A stretch of 64,000 bases of DNA from CAWAMD01 sp963783045. GTDB taxonomy: Bacteria > Actinomycetota > Nitriliruptoria > Nitriliruptorales > Nitriliruptoraceae. The notes under the pieces are model-generated. The model made no database searches, was not told the DNA's origin, and was given only the letters and a program-made list of their open reading frames with translations. Below, piece after piece: positions 31,806 to 40,144 of the stretch (positions within the stretch are counted from its first letter, which is position 1; the number at the start of each line of letters is the position of its first letter). Both the position numbers and the translations under genes were made by a program. The stretch lies in assembly GCA_963783045.1 (NCBI GenBank), contig CAWAMD010000008.1, positions 1 to 64,000 of the forward strand. The letters are read 5' to 3'.

Positions 31806-34800
31806 GACTCGTCGGTCTCCTCGTGCTCGAGGACCGGCCCCCACAGATGGCGGGCGTAGCGCCCGAAGCGCCCGGCCCCGTCGTCGTCCGCGGTCAGGTC
31901 GTCCGCGGTCAGGCCGTCCGCGGTCAGGTCGTCCGCGGTGGGGTCGTCCGCGGTGGGGTCGTCCGCGGCGGCCTCCTGCTCCAGCAGGTCGGCGAAAGGC
32001 ACGTCGTAGCCCAGCACGAGCGTGTGCTCGGGGTCGTCCCGCTCGCCCGGGTAGCGGCCGCCCTCCCAGACCTTCATGGCGTCCCCGTAGGCGTCGCCGC
32101 CCGCCATCACGGCGTCGGCCCAGGCTGCGGTCGTCGCGCAGTAGAGGGGGAGCGGCTCGCGCATCCCGCGGTCGTAGCAGTCGAGGAGCCGGCTGAGCGC
32201 CGCCAGCGCGGCCCGTCGCCGACCGTCCGGGTCGCCGGCCAGCGACGGCAGGATCGCCACGGCAGCCGTCCGCGTCCGCTGGCGTGCCCGCCCCGCCGTG
32301 ATCGCCCGCCATGGCCGGTCCGGTGCGGCGGCCGTGGCGGCCAGCAGCTGCGCCCAGGCCGCCAGCCGGTGCTTGGCGCCGAGCCGCGCGTACCGGACCG
32401 CCACGATGGCCGAGGTGGCGACCGTCGGGACCGTGCCGGTGAGCCGCCGCCCGTCGGGGAGCAGGAGGTCGACGTCCAGCAGCTCGCGTGGCCCCTCCGG
32501 CGCGCCGTGCTCGCGGACCAGCGCGAGGAGGGTGTCGACCGTGCCGCGTATCTCGGTGAGCGACGGGTCGGCCAGCGCCCCTGGCGGCAGTGTTCCGCGG
32601 GCGCGCTCGACGGCGATCCACCGGGCGGGATCGCCGCCGGACGCGATCGCCTCGAGCAGCCCCTGGCCGACGGCGTAGCGGGCGAGCGGGGTCAGCTCCA
32701 CGGGGAGCGCGTCGCCCGGGTCCTCGCCGTCGGACGGGAACGCGACCTGGAGCCGGCGGCGCAGGAACGCCTTCACCGGGTGCTGCAGGAAGGCGACGAG
32801 GTCGTCGACCTCGACGCTGTCGGTGGCGAGGGGTGGCAGTGGCCCGCTCAGGAACGGACGGCGGGGACGGCGCTCGCCGAGCAGCGCCGTCGCGCCGGCC
32901 AGCGCCGAGCCGTCGAAGCCGAAGGGGCCGGCCACGCCGAGGCGTCCCGGCGTGAAGTTGTGCGGGTCGAACGCCTGCAGTGGGTGCTCGACGTGGATCC
33001 GGGACCCAACGTCTCCCGGCGTCGGGTCCACGCCGTGGACCTCGGTCGCGTCGGTCGCGTCGGTCGCGTCGGTCGCGTCGGTCGCGTCGGTCGCGTCGAC
33101 ACGCACGGTGCGCTCGGCGACGTCGAGCAGCTCGCCGATGGGGACGGCCGGCGGTCGTGGCTCGTTCGTGCGCTCGTCCCGGCCGGTGTAGGTGATGACG
33201 AGGTGGTCGGTCGCGGCGAGCAGCGCGTCGAGGAGGAGCTGGCGGTCCTCCGTTCGCGGGTCGCGGTCCCCGACGTGCGGGTCCAGCCCCACGAGGTCGT
33301 CGCCGTCGCCACCGGTGCGGCGAGGGAAGGCCTCGTCGTCCATCCCGAGCAGGCACACGACGCGGTGGGGGACCGACCGCATCGGGACGAGGGTGCAGAC
33401 GGTCAGGTCGCCGGTCCGGTGGTTCGCGCGGCTCGGCCGCCCTCGCAGCCGGTCGTCGAGGAGCCGACGGGCCTCGGGCAGGTCGAGCGGGATCGGGCTC
33501 GGGCCGTCGGCGTCGGTCGCCTGGCCGACGAGGTCGTCGAGGAGGTGATGGAGCTGCACCCGCCGCCACCGGTCCGCGTCGGCGGTCGCGGTGAGCTGGT
33601 CGACGCCGTCGAGCAGCGCCTCGCGCCAGGCCGCCACCGGCTGAGGACGGGCGAGACGGTCGAGCACACCCGTCAGGCGGGTCACGAGCTCGGTGAGCCG
33701 GCCGGCGAGGTCAACGTCGCCTCCCTCCACGTCGTCGAACGGGGCGGCACCGCCGACGAGGCGCAGATCCTCGTCGGCCATCGTGACACCGAGCAGCAGC
33801 CGATCGAGACCGGCACGCCACGTGTTCTCCGCGATGCCCTCGAGCCCGTACGCGGCCCGGTGCGCGTCGTCGACGCCCCAGCGGATCCCCACGTCGGCGA
33901 CCCAGTGCTCGACCCGCGCCAGCGCGTCGTCGTCGAAGCGGAAGCGCCGCCGGACCGGCTCGCGACCGGCGAGGTCGAGGACCGCCGACGCCTCGACCCG
34001 GCCGTCGGCGAGCTCGAGCAGGGTCGCGACCACCTGCAGCAGGGGGTTGGTCTGCCGGATCGAGCGGTCCGCCAGCCGCACCCGCAGGTCGGGCAGCCCG
34101 TCGTGGCCGGCGGCCCCCGGGTCGTCGGCGCCGGCGACGGCGTCCGCACCGAAGACCGCCTCGATGATCGGCGCGAACGTCTCGATGTCGGGGCACATGA
34201 CGACGACGTCGCGGGGCTCGAGGTCCGGGTCGTCGGCCAGCAGGTGGAGGATGGCGTCCCGCAGGACCTCGACCTGGCGGGTGCGTCCGTGGCATGCATG
34301 GACCTGGAGGCTGCGGTCGTCGGCCGCCAGGTGTGGGCGCAGGTCGGGGCCGGTGGCCGTGGGCGGCCCGGGTGGCCGCCGGTCGGCACGGATGTCGGCC
34401 TGGATGGTCGCCAGCAGCGTCGTCGCCGGCTCGTCGCCCGCCGCGCCTGCCGTGCCTGCCGTGCCTGCCGTGCCCGCCGGGCTGGGCGCGCCTGTCGCGG
34501 CGTCCGGGCGGGCGTGGGCCGTGACGACGACCTGCATCTCGCGGGCGTCACGACCCCACGAGCGGAGCAGCGGATGGCTGGGCAGCTCGCGCGTCGGGTC
34601 GTCCTCCCGGCGCAGCGACGTGATGCCGTCGGCCGGCAGCGCTGCCGCGACCTGGTCCCACAGCGCCGCCGAGGGGTGCAGCAGGAACAGGTGGGCGTCC
34701 CGGGTCTCGGCGAGCGCGGCGAGCACCTCGATGTAGCTGGCCGGCAGCGCGGTCAGCCCGAACAGGGAGAAGCGGTCCGGCAGCTGGGGCACCGCCCGCC

Positions 34801-35419
34801 CGTCGCGGAGGCGATCGACCGCGTCGCCCAGCCGGGCTGCCGGTCCCGCGACGGGGAGGCGCTCGGTCAGCCGGCACAGCAGCCGCGGCTGCCAGCGGTG
34901 CCCGGCCGGCAGCGGGCGCCCCTGCGCGTCGACCTCCTGCCCCGCCGTCCAGGCGCGCAGCATGGCCGGTCGGTGCACGGCATACCGGTCGAGCAGGTCC
35001 GCGGCGTGGCGGGCGGCCGTGAACCGGCGCGCCCCGCGCTCCTCGCCGCCCCCGACGGCGGACAGGTGGGCCCGCAGCGTCCCGAGGCCGGGATCGTCGT
35101 CGTCGAGGACCGCCAGGACGTGCCAGACGAGCCGGTCGGGACGCCAGGGGTCATGGTCGGGATCGGCCAGCCCGCCGGCCGCCGCGAGCGCGTTGCCGAC
35201 GAGCGTCCCGGGGAACGGGAACGCCACGTTGGCGCACACGCCGTCGTGCCGCCCGACGCCGGCGCCCAGACGCAGCGACAGCTGCTGCGCCACCCACCGC
35301 TCGAAGCCGCGCGAGTGGACGGCGACGACGTTCTGGGGTGAACGGGTCCGTCGGTGGCTCGGCCAGCACCTCGGCCAGCTGCGCGACGAGCCGGTCGGCA
35401 CGGTCGGCCCGGTGGACAT
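31802..35419 (-). CDS. recC: RecC, exonuclease V gamma subunit (5' end frame-disrupted)
   Basis: The Chi-recognition and scaffold subunit of RecBCD, ~1205 residues in this frame. Recognisable parts include VHSRGFERWVAQQLSLRLGA, VVVMCPDIETFAPIIEAVFG and LGMDDEAFPR with a long C-terminal domain. The first ~27 residues from ATG 35419 are low-complexity. The neighbouring frame from GTG 35426 instead gives HVHRADRADRLVAQLAEVL and DPFTPE, the normal RecC start, so the frame changes at about 35335-35345 (CCCCAGAACG). Two missing bases or one extra would explain it. Two tandem repeats (33042-33095 and 31883-31972) expand variable regions. The stop overlaps the recB start. Confidence 0.88.
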   Translation of the reverse strand: MSTGPTVPTGSSRSWPRCWPSHRRTRSPQNVVAVHSRGFERWVAQQLSLRLGAGVGRHDGVCANVAFPFPGTLVGNALAAAGGLADPDHDPWRPDRLVWHVLAVLDDDDPGLGTLRAHLSAVGGGEERGARRFTAARHAADLLDRYAVHRPAMLRAWTAGQEVDAQGRPLPAGHRWQPRLLCRLTERLPVAGPAARLGDAVDRLRDGRAVPQLPDRFSLFGLTALPASYIEVLAALAETRDAHLFLLHPSAALWDQVAAALPADGITSLRREDDPTRELPSHPLLRSWGRDAREMQVVVTAHARPDAATGAPSPAGTAGTAGTAGAAGDEPATTLLATIQADIRADRRPPGPPTATGPDLRPHLAADDRSLQVHACHGRTRQVEVLRDAILHLLADDPDLEPRDVVVMCPDIETFAPIIEAVFGADAVAGADDPGAAGHDGLPDLRVRLADRSIRQTNPLLQVVATLLELADGRVEASAVLDLAGREPVRRRFRFDDDALARVEHWVADVGIRWGVDDAHRAAYGLEGIAENTWRAGLDRLLLGVTMADEDLRLVGGAAPFDDVEGGDVDLAGRLTELVTRLTGVLDRLARPQPVAAWREALLDGVDQLTATADADRWRRVQLHHLLDDLVGQATDADGPSPIPLDLPEARRLLDDRLRGRPSRANHRTGDLTVCTLVPMRSVPHRVVCLLGMDDEAFPRRTGGDGDDLVGLDPHVGDRDPRTEDRQLLLDALLAATDHLVITYTGRDERTNEPRPPAVPIGELLDVAERTVRVDATDATDATDATDATDATEVHGVDPTPGDVGSRIHVEHPLQAFDPHNFTPGRLGVAGPFGFDGSALAGATALLGERRPRRPFLSGPLPPLATDSVEVDDLVAFLQHPVKAFLRRRLQVAFPSDGEDPGDALPVELTPLARYAVGQGLLEAIASGGDPARWIAVERARGTLPPGALADPSLTEIRGTVDTLLALVREHGAPEGPRELLDVDLLLPDGRRLTGTVPTVATSAIVAVRYARLGAKHRLAAWAQLLAATAAAPDRPWRAITAGRARQRTRTAAVAILPSLAGDPDGRRRAALAALSRLLDCYDRGMREPLPLYCATTAAWADAVMAGGDAYGDAMKVWEGGRYPGERDDPEHTLVLGYDVPFADLLEQEAAADDPTADDPTADDLTADGLTADDLTADDDGAGRFGRYARHLWGPVLEHEETDES
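31883..31972. repeat. 15-bp tandem repeat, six copies, at the end of recC
   Basis: GTCGTCCGCGGTCAG-like units occur six times (three with TCAG-type ends, then GGGG variants). They encode repeated Thr-Ala-Asp-Asp-Leu/Pro near the RecC C terminus. In frame because the unit is 15 bp. Confidence 0.85.
33042..33095. repeat. 9-bp tandem repeat, six copies, inside recC
   Basis: TCGGTCGCG repeated six times exactly. On the coding (minus) strand it encodes six Asp-Ala-Thr triplets. Confidence 0.9.
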
Positions 35420-35638
35420 GCAGCACGCGGTTCTTCCCCGTCTCGTGACTCACAGCGGCGGCTTCCTGGCGGTCGTGCGCGTCACGGCGCCCGCCGATGG
35501 GAACGGGCGCCAGTGTGCCGCGGACCTGTGACGTCCCGGTGCGCCACGACGCCGGACGCGACGTGACCGACGCTGGGCGCGCACGGTAGCGGCGCAGGGT
35601 GACCGCCGGGCACGGCCGACGCAGGGGGCACGGCGAGG

Positions 35639-35686
35639 GGTTCTGGGTAGGAATCCTCCGAGGTGTCCGGACGATTTCGACCCAGG
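35639..35686. repeat. 43-nt imperfect hairpin element, copy 1
   Basis: Core 35643-35685. CTGGGT pairs with ACCCAG at the ends, then an internal stem of 12 more positions closes on a seven-base loop AGGTGTC. Of 18 stem positions, 15 are Watson-Crick, one is G-T and two are mismatches. The 48-bp element is identical to the copy at 35701. Confidence 0.85.
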
Positions 35687-35700
35687 TGGGCACCCCGGAG

Positions 35701-35748
35701 GGTTCTGGGTAGGAATCCTCCGAGGTGTCCGGACGATTTCGACCCAGG
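35701..35748. repeat. 43-nt imperfect hairpin element, copy 2
   Basis: Identical to the 48 bp at 35639-35686, in the same orientation, separated by 14 bp. Core hairpin 35705-35747. Perfect identity of two long palindromes in an intergenic region suggests a REP-like or mobile structured element, or a duplicated regulatory site. Confidence 0.85.
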
Positions 35749-35864
35749 ATGCCCTGTGGGGGCCGGGGGCCGAGGGGGCGGGCTGAGGTCGAGGTGCGGC
35801 GGCGCGGGACGGGCAGGTCGGATACCTCTTTGCGCGGGGGTCCACATGCCGGCTGCGGGCGCCG

Positions 35865-35870
35865 TACCCT
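35865..35870 (+). promoter_or_regulatory. -10 box upstream of histidine kinase
   Basis: TACCCT in CCGTACCCTGTCG, 40 bp before ATG 35911. DUF763 has the same CGTACCCTG context. Confidence 0.45.
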
Positions 35871-35910
35871 GTCGCTGCTTCTGCTGACCCCCTCCAGACG
35901 GAGCCACCGC

Positions 35911-38184
35911 ATGCCGGACGCGCTGCGCGCCCGGCGACCAGCCACGCTCGGCGGGCCGCGACCCCTGCAGCCCGCCGTCCGTCGGTTGTTCGTCGGATTC
36001 CTCTTCCTGACGCTCGTCGTCGAGCTGCTCGAGTGGGTCGACGCGTCGACGCCGCTCTGGCCGCATCGGACCGTCGCGCTCGTGAGTCTGCTGGCCGTGG
36101 GCGTCTGGGCCTCGTGGCTGTGGCGATCGGAGCGGGTGTCGGCGCTCGCCGACGCGGTCGCTGTGCTCGCGCTCGTCGGCACCGCATGGGGGCTGGGACG
36201 GACCGGCGCCATGCTGGCCATGCTCATCGGCGTGCTCGAGCTGCGTGCCCTGTACGGCTCACGGAGCTCGGTGTCCTGGTTCACGCTCGCCACGCTCGGG
36301 GCGCACGCGGCGGCGACCGTCAGCCTGGACGGGGTCGCCGGGCTGGCCGACATCGGGATGCTGACGGTCGGGGCGGGCTCGATCGCCATCGCGCTCGTGA
36401 TGCGCCGCCTCGGCGAAGCCATGGCCCGTCACGACCGGGCCGCCGCCTGGGACGCGATCATGACCGAGGGGGCGGCCGCCCTGCTCGCGGCGACGACCGA
36501 CACGGAGGTCGGCGACGTCGTCCACGCCGCGCTGACCGACATCCTCACCCCGGTCGCCGGGGCCTTCGGCGGGTTCTGGCGCGGTGACGCCGAGATGCTC
36601 GTCTGCGCCACGTGCGCCGGTGCGGTCCCCGACGGCTTCCCGCGACGGACCAACCTGACCGACCTCCCACCGGCGGCACGCGAGCAGCTGCTCGGCGGCG
36701 CCACCGTCCTCCTCGCCGGCCCTGACGCCGGTGCGCTGGGGGCACCCGAGAGCGACCCCGTCCCGGCGCTGCACCTCGTACCCGTCGTCTGGGGTGGGGC
36801 GTTCCGCGGCATGCTGGCCGTCGCGGCACCGGGCGGGCTGCACCACGACCTGCAGGCGACGGTGCGACGCATGGCGACCGACGTGGCGCTGTGCAGCGAG
36901 CGCATCTACAGCGAGCGTCGCTTCCGGCTCCTGGCCGAGGCGAGCCGGGACGGCAGCTACCTCCTGCAGCTCCGGCCCGTCGTCGAGTTCCAGTACGTCA
37001 ACCCGGCGGTCGAGCAGCTGTTCGGGATGGCGGCCGAGGGTCTGTATGCCGACGCGTCCCTGTGGGAGGAGCTCATCCACCCAGACGACCGTGGGATCCT
37101 GCACGTCATGCGCGGCCGCAACGACGTGCTCGACCTGCCGGTCCAGCTGCGCGCGCGCGGCGCGGACGGCGGGTGGCGCTGGATCGAGGTCGTCGAGGCA
37201 CCCGTCGCCGGCGACGGGCGGGTCCAGGTCGTCCAGGGCATCGTCCGGGACGTGACGCGCCAGCGCGAGCAGGAGCTGGCGCTCCGTGCCGCGCTGGCTC
37301 AGCAGCGGCGTGCCGCCGAGAGCCTGCGCCACGTGGACGAGATGAAGAGCGCCTTCCTGCAGGCGGTCTCCCACGAGCTGCGAACCCCCCTGACCGCGGT
37401 CGTGGGCGGGGCCCGGACCCTCGAGGAGCGCAGCGACGAGCTGGAGGAGGGTGAGGGCCGCGCGCTGCTCGGCATGGTCGTGCGCAACGCCGGGCGGCTC
37501 CAGCGCCTGCTGAGCGACCTCCTCGACGTCGATCGGCTCTCACGGGGGATCGTGGTACCGCAGCGGGCGCTCGTCGACGTCACCGCACTCGCCCTGCACG
37601 TCGTCGAGACCTTCGAGGACAACGCCGACGCGGTCACCGTCACCGGCGGCGAGACCCAGGCGTATCTCGACGGACCGAAGATCGAGCGGATCGTCGACAA
37701 CCTCGTTCGGAACGCGCTGCGCCACACGCCGGCCGGGACGGCCGTCACCGTGAACGTGGAGCCGCTCGGCCGGCTCGGCGCCCGGCTCGTCGTGGAGGAT
37801 CACGGTCCCGGGATCCCCGACGCCATCAAACCGACGATCTTCGAGCCGTTCGTCCAGGGAACCGCGGCCAGCCGCGCGCCGTCGCCGGGCACCGGAATCG
37901 GGCTGGCGCTGGTGCACCGGATCGCCGAGATGCACGGCGGTCACGTGCTCGTCGAGGACCGGCCTGGAGGCGGGGCGCGGTTCGTGGTCGACCTGCCGGG
38001 AACGTCACCGCAGGAGGCGGCCACATCGGCGGCTGACGACGGTGACGAGGTGGGGCGCGCCGCGGTGGTGGTACGTCCTCCGGCGCGTCTGACGCGGACG
38101 GACGCGGCGAAGCCGGGGACGGCGGGACCGCAGCCGGCGCGACGGCGCCTCGCGGCCGAGGATCGTGCGCCGGTGGCCGACTGA
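35911..38184 (+). CDS. membrane PAS sensor histidine kinase
   Basis: A 757-residue hybrid-free sensor kinase. Residues ~25-170 form five to six membrane segments without a large external loop. A GAF-like region (about 185-325) follows, then a PAS domain (about 335-450, with FQYVNPAVEQLFGM), a short coiled coil, the HisKA helix with phosphoacceptor His488 in SHELRTPLT, and an ATPase with NLVRNALRHTPAG (N box), EDHGPGIPD (G1) and GTGIGLALVHRIAE (G2). The last ~60 residues are a basic, Pro-rich tail. No response regulator is adjacent, so it is an orphan kinase. The signal is unknown; a membrane-embedded input is inference. Start ATG 35911. Confidence 0.92.
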   Translation: MPDALRARRPATLGGPRPLQPAVRRLFVGFLFLTLVVELLEWVDASTPLWPHRTVALVSLLAVGVWASWLWRSERVSALADAVAVLALVGTAWGLGRTGAMLAMLIGVLELRALYGSRSSVSWFTLATLGAHAAATVSLDGVAGLADIGMLTVGAGSIAIALVMRRLGEAMARHDRAAAWDAIMTEGAAALLAATTDTEVGDVVHAALTDILTPVAGAFGGFWRGDAEMLVCATCAGAVPDGFPRRTNLTDLPPAAREQLLGGATVLLAGPDAGALGAPESDPVPALHLVPVVWGGAFRGMLAVAAPGGLHHDLQATVRRMATDVALCSERIYSERRFRLLAEASRDGSYLLQLRPVVEFQYVNPAVEQLFGMAAEGLYADASLWEELIHPDDRGILHVMRGRNDVLDLPVQLRARGADGGWRWIEVVEAPVAGDGRVQVVQGIVRDVTRQREQELALRAALAQQRRAAESLRHVDEMKSAFLQAVSHELRTPLTAVVGGARTLEERSDELEEGEGRALLGMVVRNAGRLQRLLSDLLDVDRLSRGIVVPQRALVDVTALALHVVETFEDNADAVTVTGGETQAYLDGPKIERIVDNLVRNALRHTPAGTAVTVNVEPLGRLGARLVVEDHGPGIPDAIKPTIFEPFVQGTAASRAPSPGTGIGLALVHRIAEMHGGHVLVEDRPGGGARFVVDLPGTSPQEAATSAADDGDEVGRAAVVVRPPARLTRTDAAKPGTAGPQPARRRLAAEDRAPVAD

Positions 38185-38206
38185 GCCGCCGCGAGGGTCC
38201 GTGCCG

Positions 38207-38458
38207 TCAGACCGCGGGTGGGCGCTGGCCGGCGCGGACCTCCTTGCAGGTCGGGCACACTGCGTAGCGCGACGGGTCCCGCGTCGGCACCCACACCTTG
38301 CCACACAGGGCGCGGACCGGCGTTCCTTCGACGTAGGCCTCGATCAGACCCTGCTTGCGGACGTAATGGGCGAAGCGGTCGTGCTCGCCGTCACCGGCGA
38401 CCGGCTGGGGGCGCACGTCCGGCGTGGTCGGGCTGATCTGTGGTGCCGCCGTCGGCAT
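38207..38458 (-). CDS. DUF3039 domain protein
   Basis: An 83-residue actinobacterial DUF3039 protein. The conserved block is DRFAHYVRKQGLIEAYVEG, VRALCGKVWVPTRDPSRY and CPTCKEVR, with three cysteines (C..CPTC) that could bind zinc. ATG 38458 has AGGGAG upstream and a CATACGCT -10-like stretch before it, so it can be made on its own. It is also in frame with the upstream lspA sequence, with no stop between them, so a LspA-DUF3039 fusion cannot be excluded. Confidence 0.8.
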   Translation of the reverse strand: MPTAAPQISPTTPDVRPQPVAGDGEHDRFAHYVRKQGLIEAYVEGTPVRALCGKVWVPTRDPSRYAVCPTCKEVRAGQRPPAV

Positions 38459-39076
38459 GCGGGCTCCCTGGTCGCGGGCTGGTGTGCCGGCAGGCAGCGT
38501 ATGGGCTCGGTGCAAGCCCCGGGAAGACGGGACAACACCGTTGGACGGGGCGTGATCAGACAGTTCGGACATCGCGCGGACGGCCGGGATGGGTGCCGCA
38601 GGCGCGTCTACCGGCCGTCCGCCGGGGGCCTCGCGATCGAACAGCCACATGATCGCGAACACGGCGAGTCCGCCCCGCAGGGCCACGTCAGCGAGGTTGA
38701 AGACCCCCGGGATCGGCCACACGACCATGTAGTCGACCACCCTCCCGGCGAGCAGCCGATCGATCGTGTTCGCCGCCCCACCTCCGATCGCGACCCACAG
38801 CCACCTCCACCCGGGCGGGCGACGGCACCAGGCCCACTGCACGATCCAGGCCAGCAGCACGACGCCGAGCGCCCCGAGCATCCGGGCGGAGCCAGGGAGC
38901 CGGCCGAGCGACGCTCCCGTGTTGATCGCGTACTCGAGCTGCACACGCGGCAGCAGGGTCACGTGCGGCTGGACGGCACGAGCCCACGCCTTGAGCAGCT
39001 CGTCCGCCACCAGGACGCCGAGGGCGATGGAGGGCCCCGCCCAGGCCTCACGCCGGGGCGTCGAGACCCGGCGCAT
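38459..39076 (-). CDS. lspA: signal peptidase II (lipoprotein signal peptidase)
   Basis: A membrane aspartyl protease that removes signal peptides from prolipoproteins after lipidation. Four hydrophobic helices are present. Signatures: VADELLKAWA in helix 1, INTGASLGRLPG (the N-x-G-x-x region), AIGGGAANTIDRL (first catalytic Asp in N-x-x-D-R) and VVDYMVVWPIPGVFNLAD (second catalytic Asp). ATG 39076 follows AGAAGGA. The frame has no stop before DUF3039: after FDREAPGG it continues with a ~55-residue linker into DUF3039 and ends at 38207, so the boundary given here is conventional. In the +1 frame a TAG lies right after the helix region. Confidence 0.85.
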
Positions 39077-39118
39077 TGGGCATCCTTCTCGGCGGGATCG
39101 CGGACCGACGGCGCACGG

Positions 39119-39124
39119 TAGCGT
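39119..39124 (+). promoter_or_regulatory. -10 box upstream of quinone oxidoreductase
   Basis: TAGCGT in CGGTAGCGTCG, 21 bp before ATG 39146 and followed by GACGAGG, a weak ribosome site. Confidence 0.45.
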
Positions 39125-39145
39125 CGTGGCGACGAGGAGCCCGAC

Positions 39146-40117
39146 ATGCGTGCCATCCAGATCACCTCCTTCGGTGGTCCCGAGGTCCTGACCCCGACCG
39201 ACCTGCCCGACCCCGAGCCCCGAGGGGACCAGGTCCTCGTCGAGGTGACGCGCGCCGGGGTGAACTACGCCGACACCCACCAGGCGGAGAACTCCTACCT
39301 GGCGCCCCAGGAGCTGCCCCTGGTCCCGGGCGCCGAGGTTGCCGGCACCACGGCCGACGGCCGGCGGGTCGTCGCGCTGACGGGCGGCGGAGGCTACGCG
39401 CAGCGCGCCGTGGCGGAGCGCTCGGCCACCTTCGACGTGCCCGACGGCGTCGACGACGGGCAGGCGCTGGCCCTCGTCCTGCAGGGCCTGACGGCCTACC
39501 ACCTGCTGCGCACCGCGGCGCAGGTGCGCGAGGGGGAGAGCGTCGTCGTCCATGCGGCGGCGGGAGGCGTCGGCACGATCGCGGTGCAGCTCGCGAAGCG
39601 GTTCGGTGCGGGCCGGGTCATCGGGTCGGCGTCCAGCGACGAGAAGCGCCAGCTCGCGACCGAGCTCGGTGCCGACAGGGTCGTCGACTCGCGGGCGGCG
39701 GACATGCGCACCGCCCTCCGCGACGCGAACGGAGGTGCCCCGGTCGACGTGGTGCTCGACATGACCGGTGGCGCGACCACCGACGGCAGCCTGCGCGCAC
39801 TCGCGCCCTTCGGCCGGCTCGTGTTCTACGGCATGGCCAGCAGACAGGCGCCGTCGGCGGTCGACCCGGCCGCGCTCATGCGCTCGAGCCGTGGCGTCAT
39901 CGGCTTCTGGCTCGCGCACTGCATGGCCGACCCGGCCCGCTACCTCGCCGGCCCGATGGCTCAGCTGCTCGCCTGGACCGCCGCCGGCGAGCTCCGTCCG
40001 GTCGTCGGCGACACCTATCCGCTGTCACAGGCGGCGCAGGCCCACCGGGATCTGCGGGCGCGGGTGACGAAGGGAAAGGCCCTGCTCGACCCGTCGCGGC
40101 TAGTGCATCTGTCGTAG
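39146..40117 (+). CDS. NADPH:quinone oxidoreductase family protein
   Basis: A 323-residue zinc-independent medium-chain dehydrogenase/reductase of the quinone oxidoreductase (zeta-crystallin) type. It opens MRAIQITSFGGPEVL and has AGVNYADTHQ, PGAEVAG and the nucleotide-binding AAAGGVGTIAVQLAK. The zinc-ligand cysteines of alcohol dehydrogenases are missing, as expected. It probably reduces quinones or conjugated carbonyls with NADPH. ATG 39146 is divergent from lspA (69 bp apart). Confidence 0.88.
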   Translation: MRAIQITSFGGPEVLTPTDLPDPEPRGDQVLVEVTRAGVNYADTHQAENSYLAPQELPLVPGAEVAGTTADGRRVVALTGGGGYAQRAVAERSATFDVPDGVDDGQALALVLQGLTAYHLLRTAAQVREGESVVVHAAAGGVGTIAVQLAKRFGAGRVIGSASSDEKRQLATELGADRVVDSRAADMRTALRDANGGAPVDVVLDMTGGATTDGSLRALAPFGRLVFYGMASRQAPSAVDPAALMRSSRGVIGFWLAHCMADPARYLAGPMAQLLAWTAAGELRPVVGDTYPLSQAAQAHRDLRARVTKGKALLDPSRLVHLS

Positions 40118-40144
40118 CGGGTCACGTCGACGAGAGCACGCCGG

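Larger units (their letters stand above)
35427..35910. other. 484-bp region upstream of recC with twin hairpin elements
   Basis: Divergent region between recC and the histidine kinase. It holds an 8-bp hairpin GGCGCCCG/CGGGCGCC at 35486-35511 in the recC leader, and the two identical 48-bp elements annotated separately. The kinase -10 box is TACCCT at 35865. No gene is apparent. Confidence 0.5.

Noticed and set aside
31823..35341. 1172-codon plus-strand ORF opposite recC
   Set aside because: Shadow of recC; high GC leaves few stops on the opposite strand.
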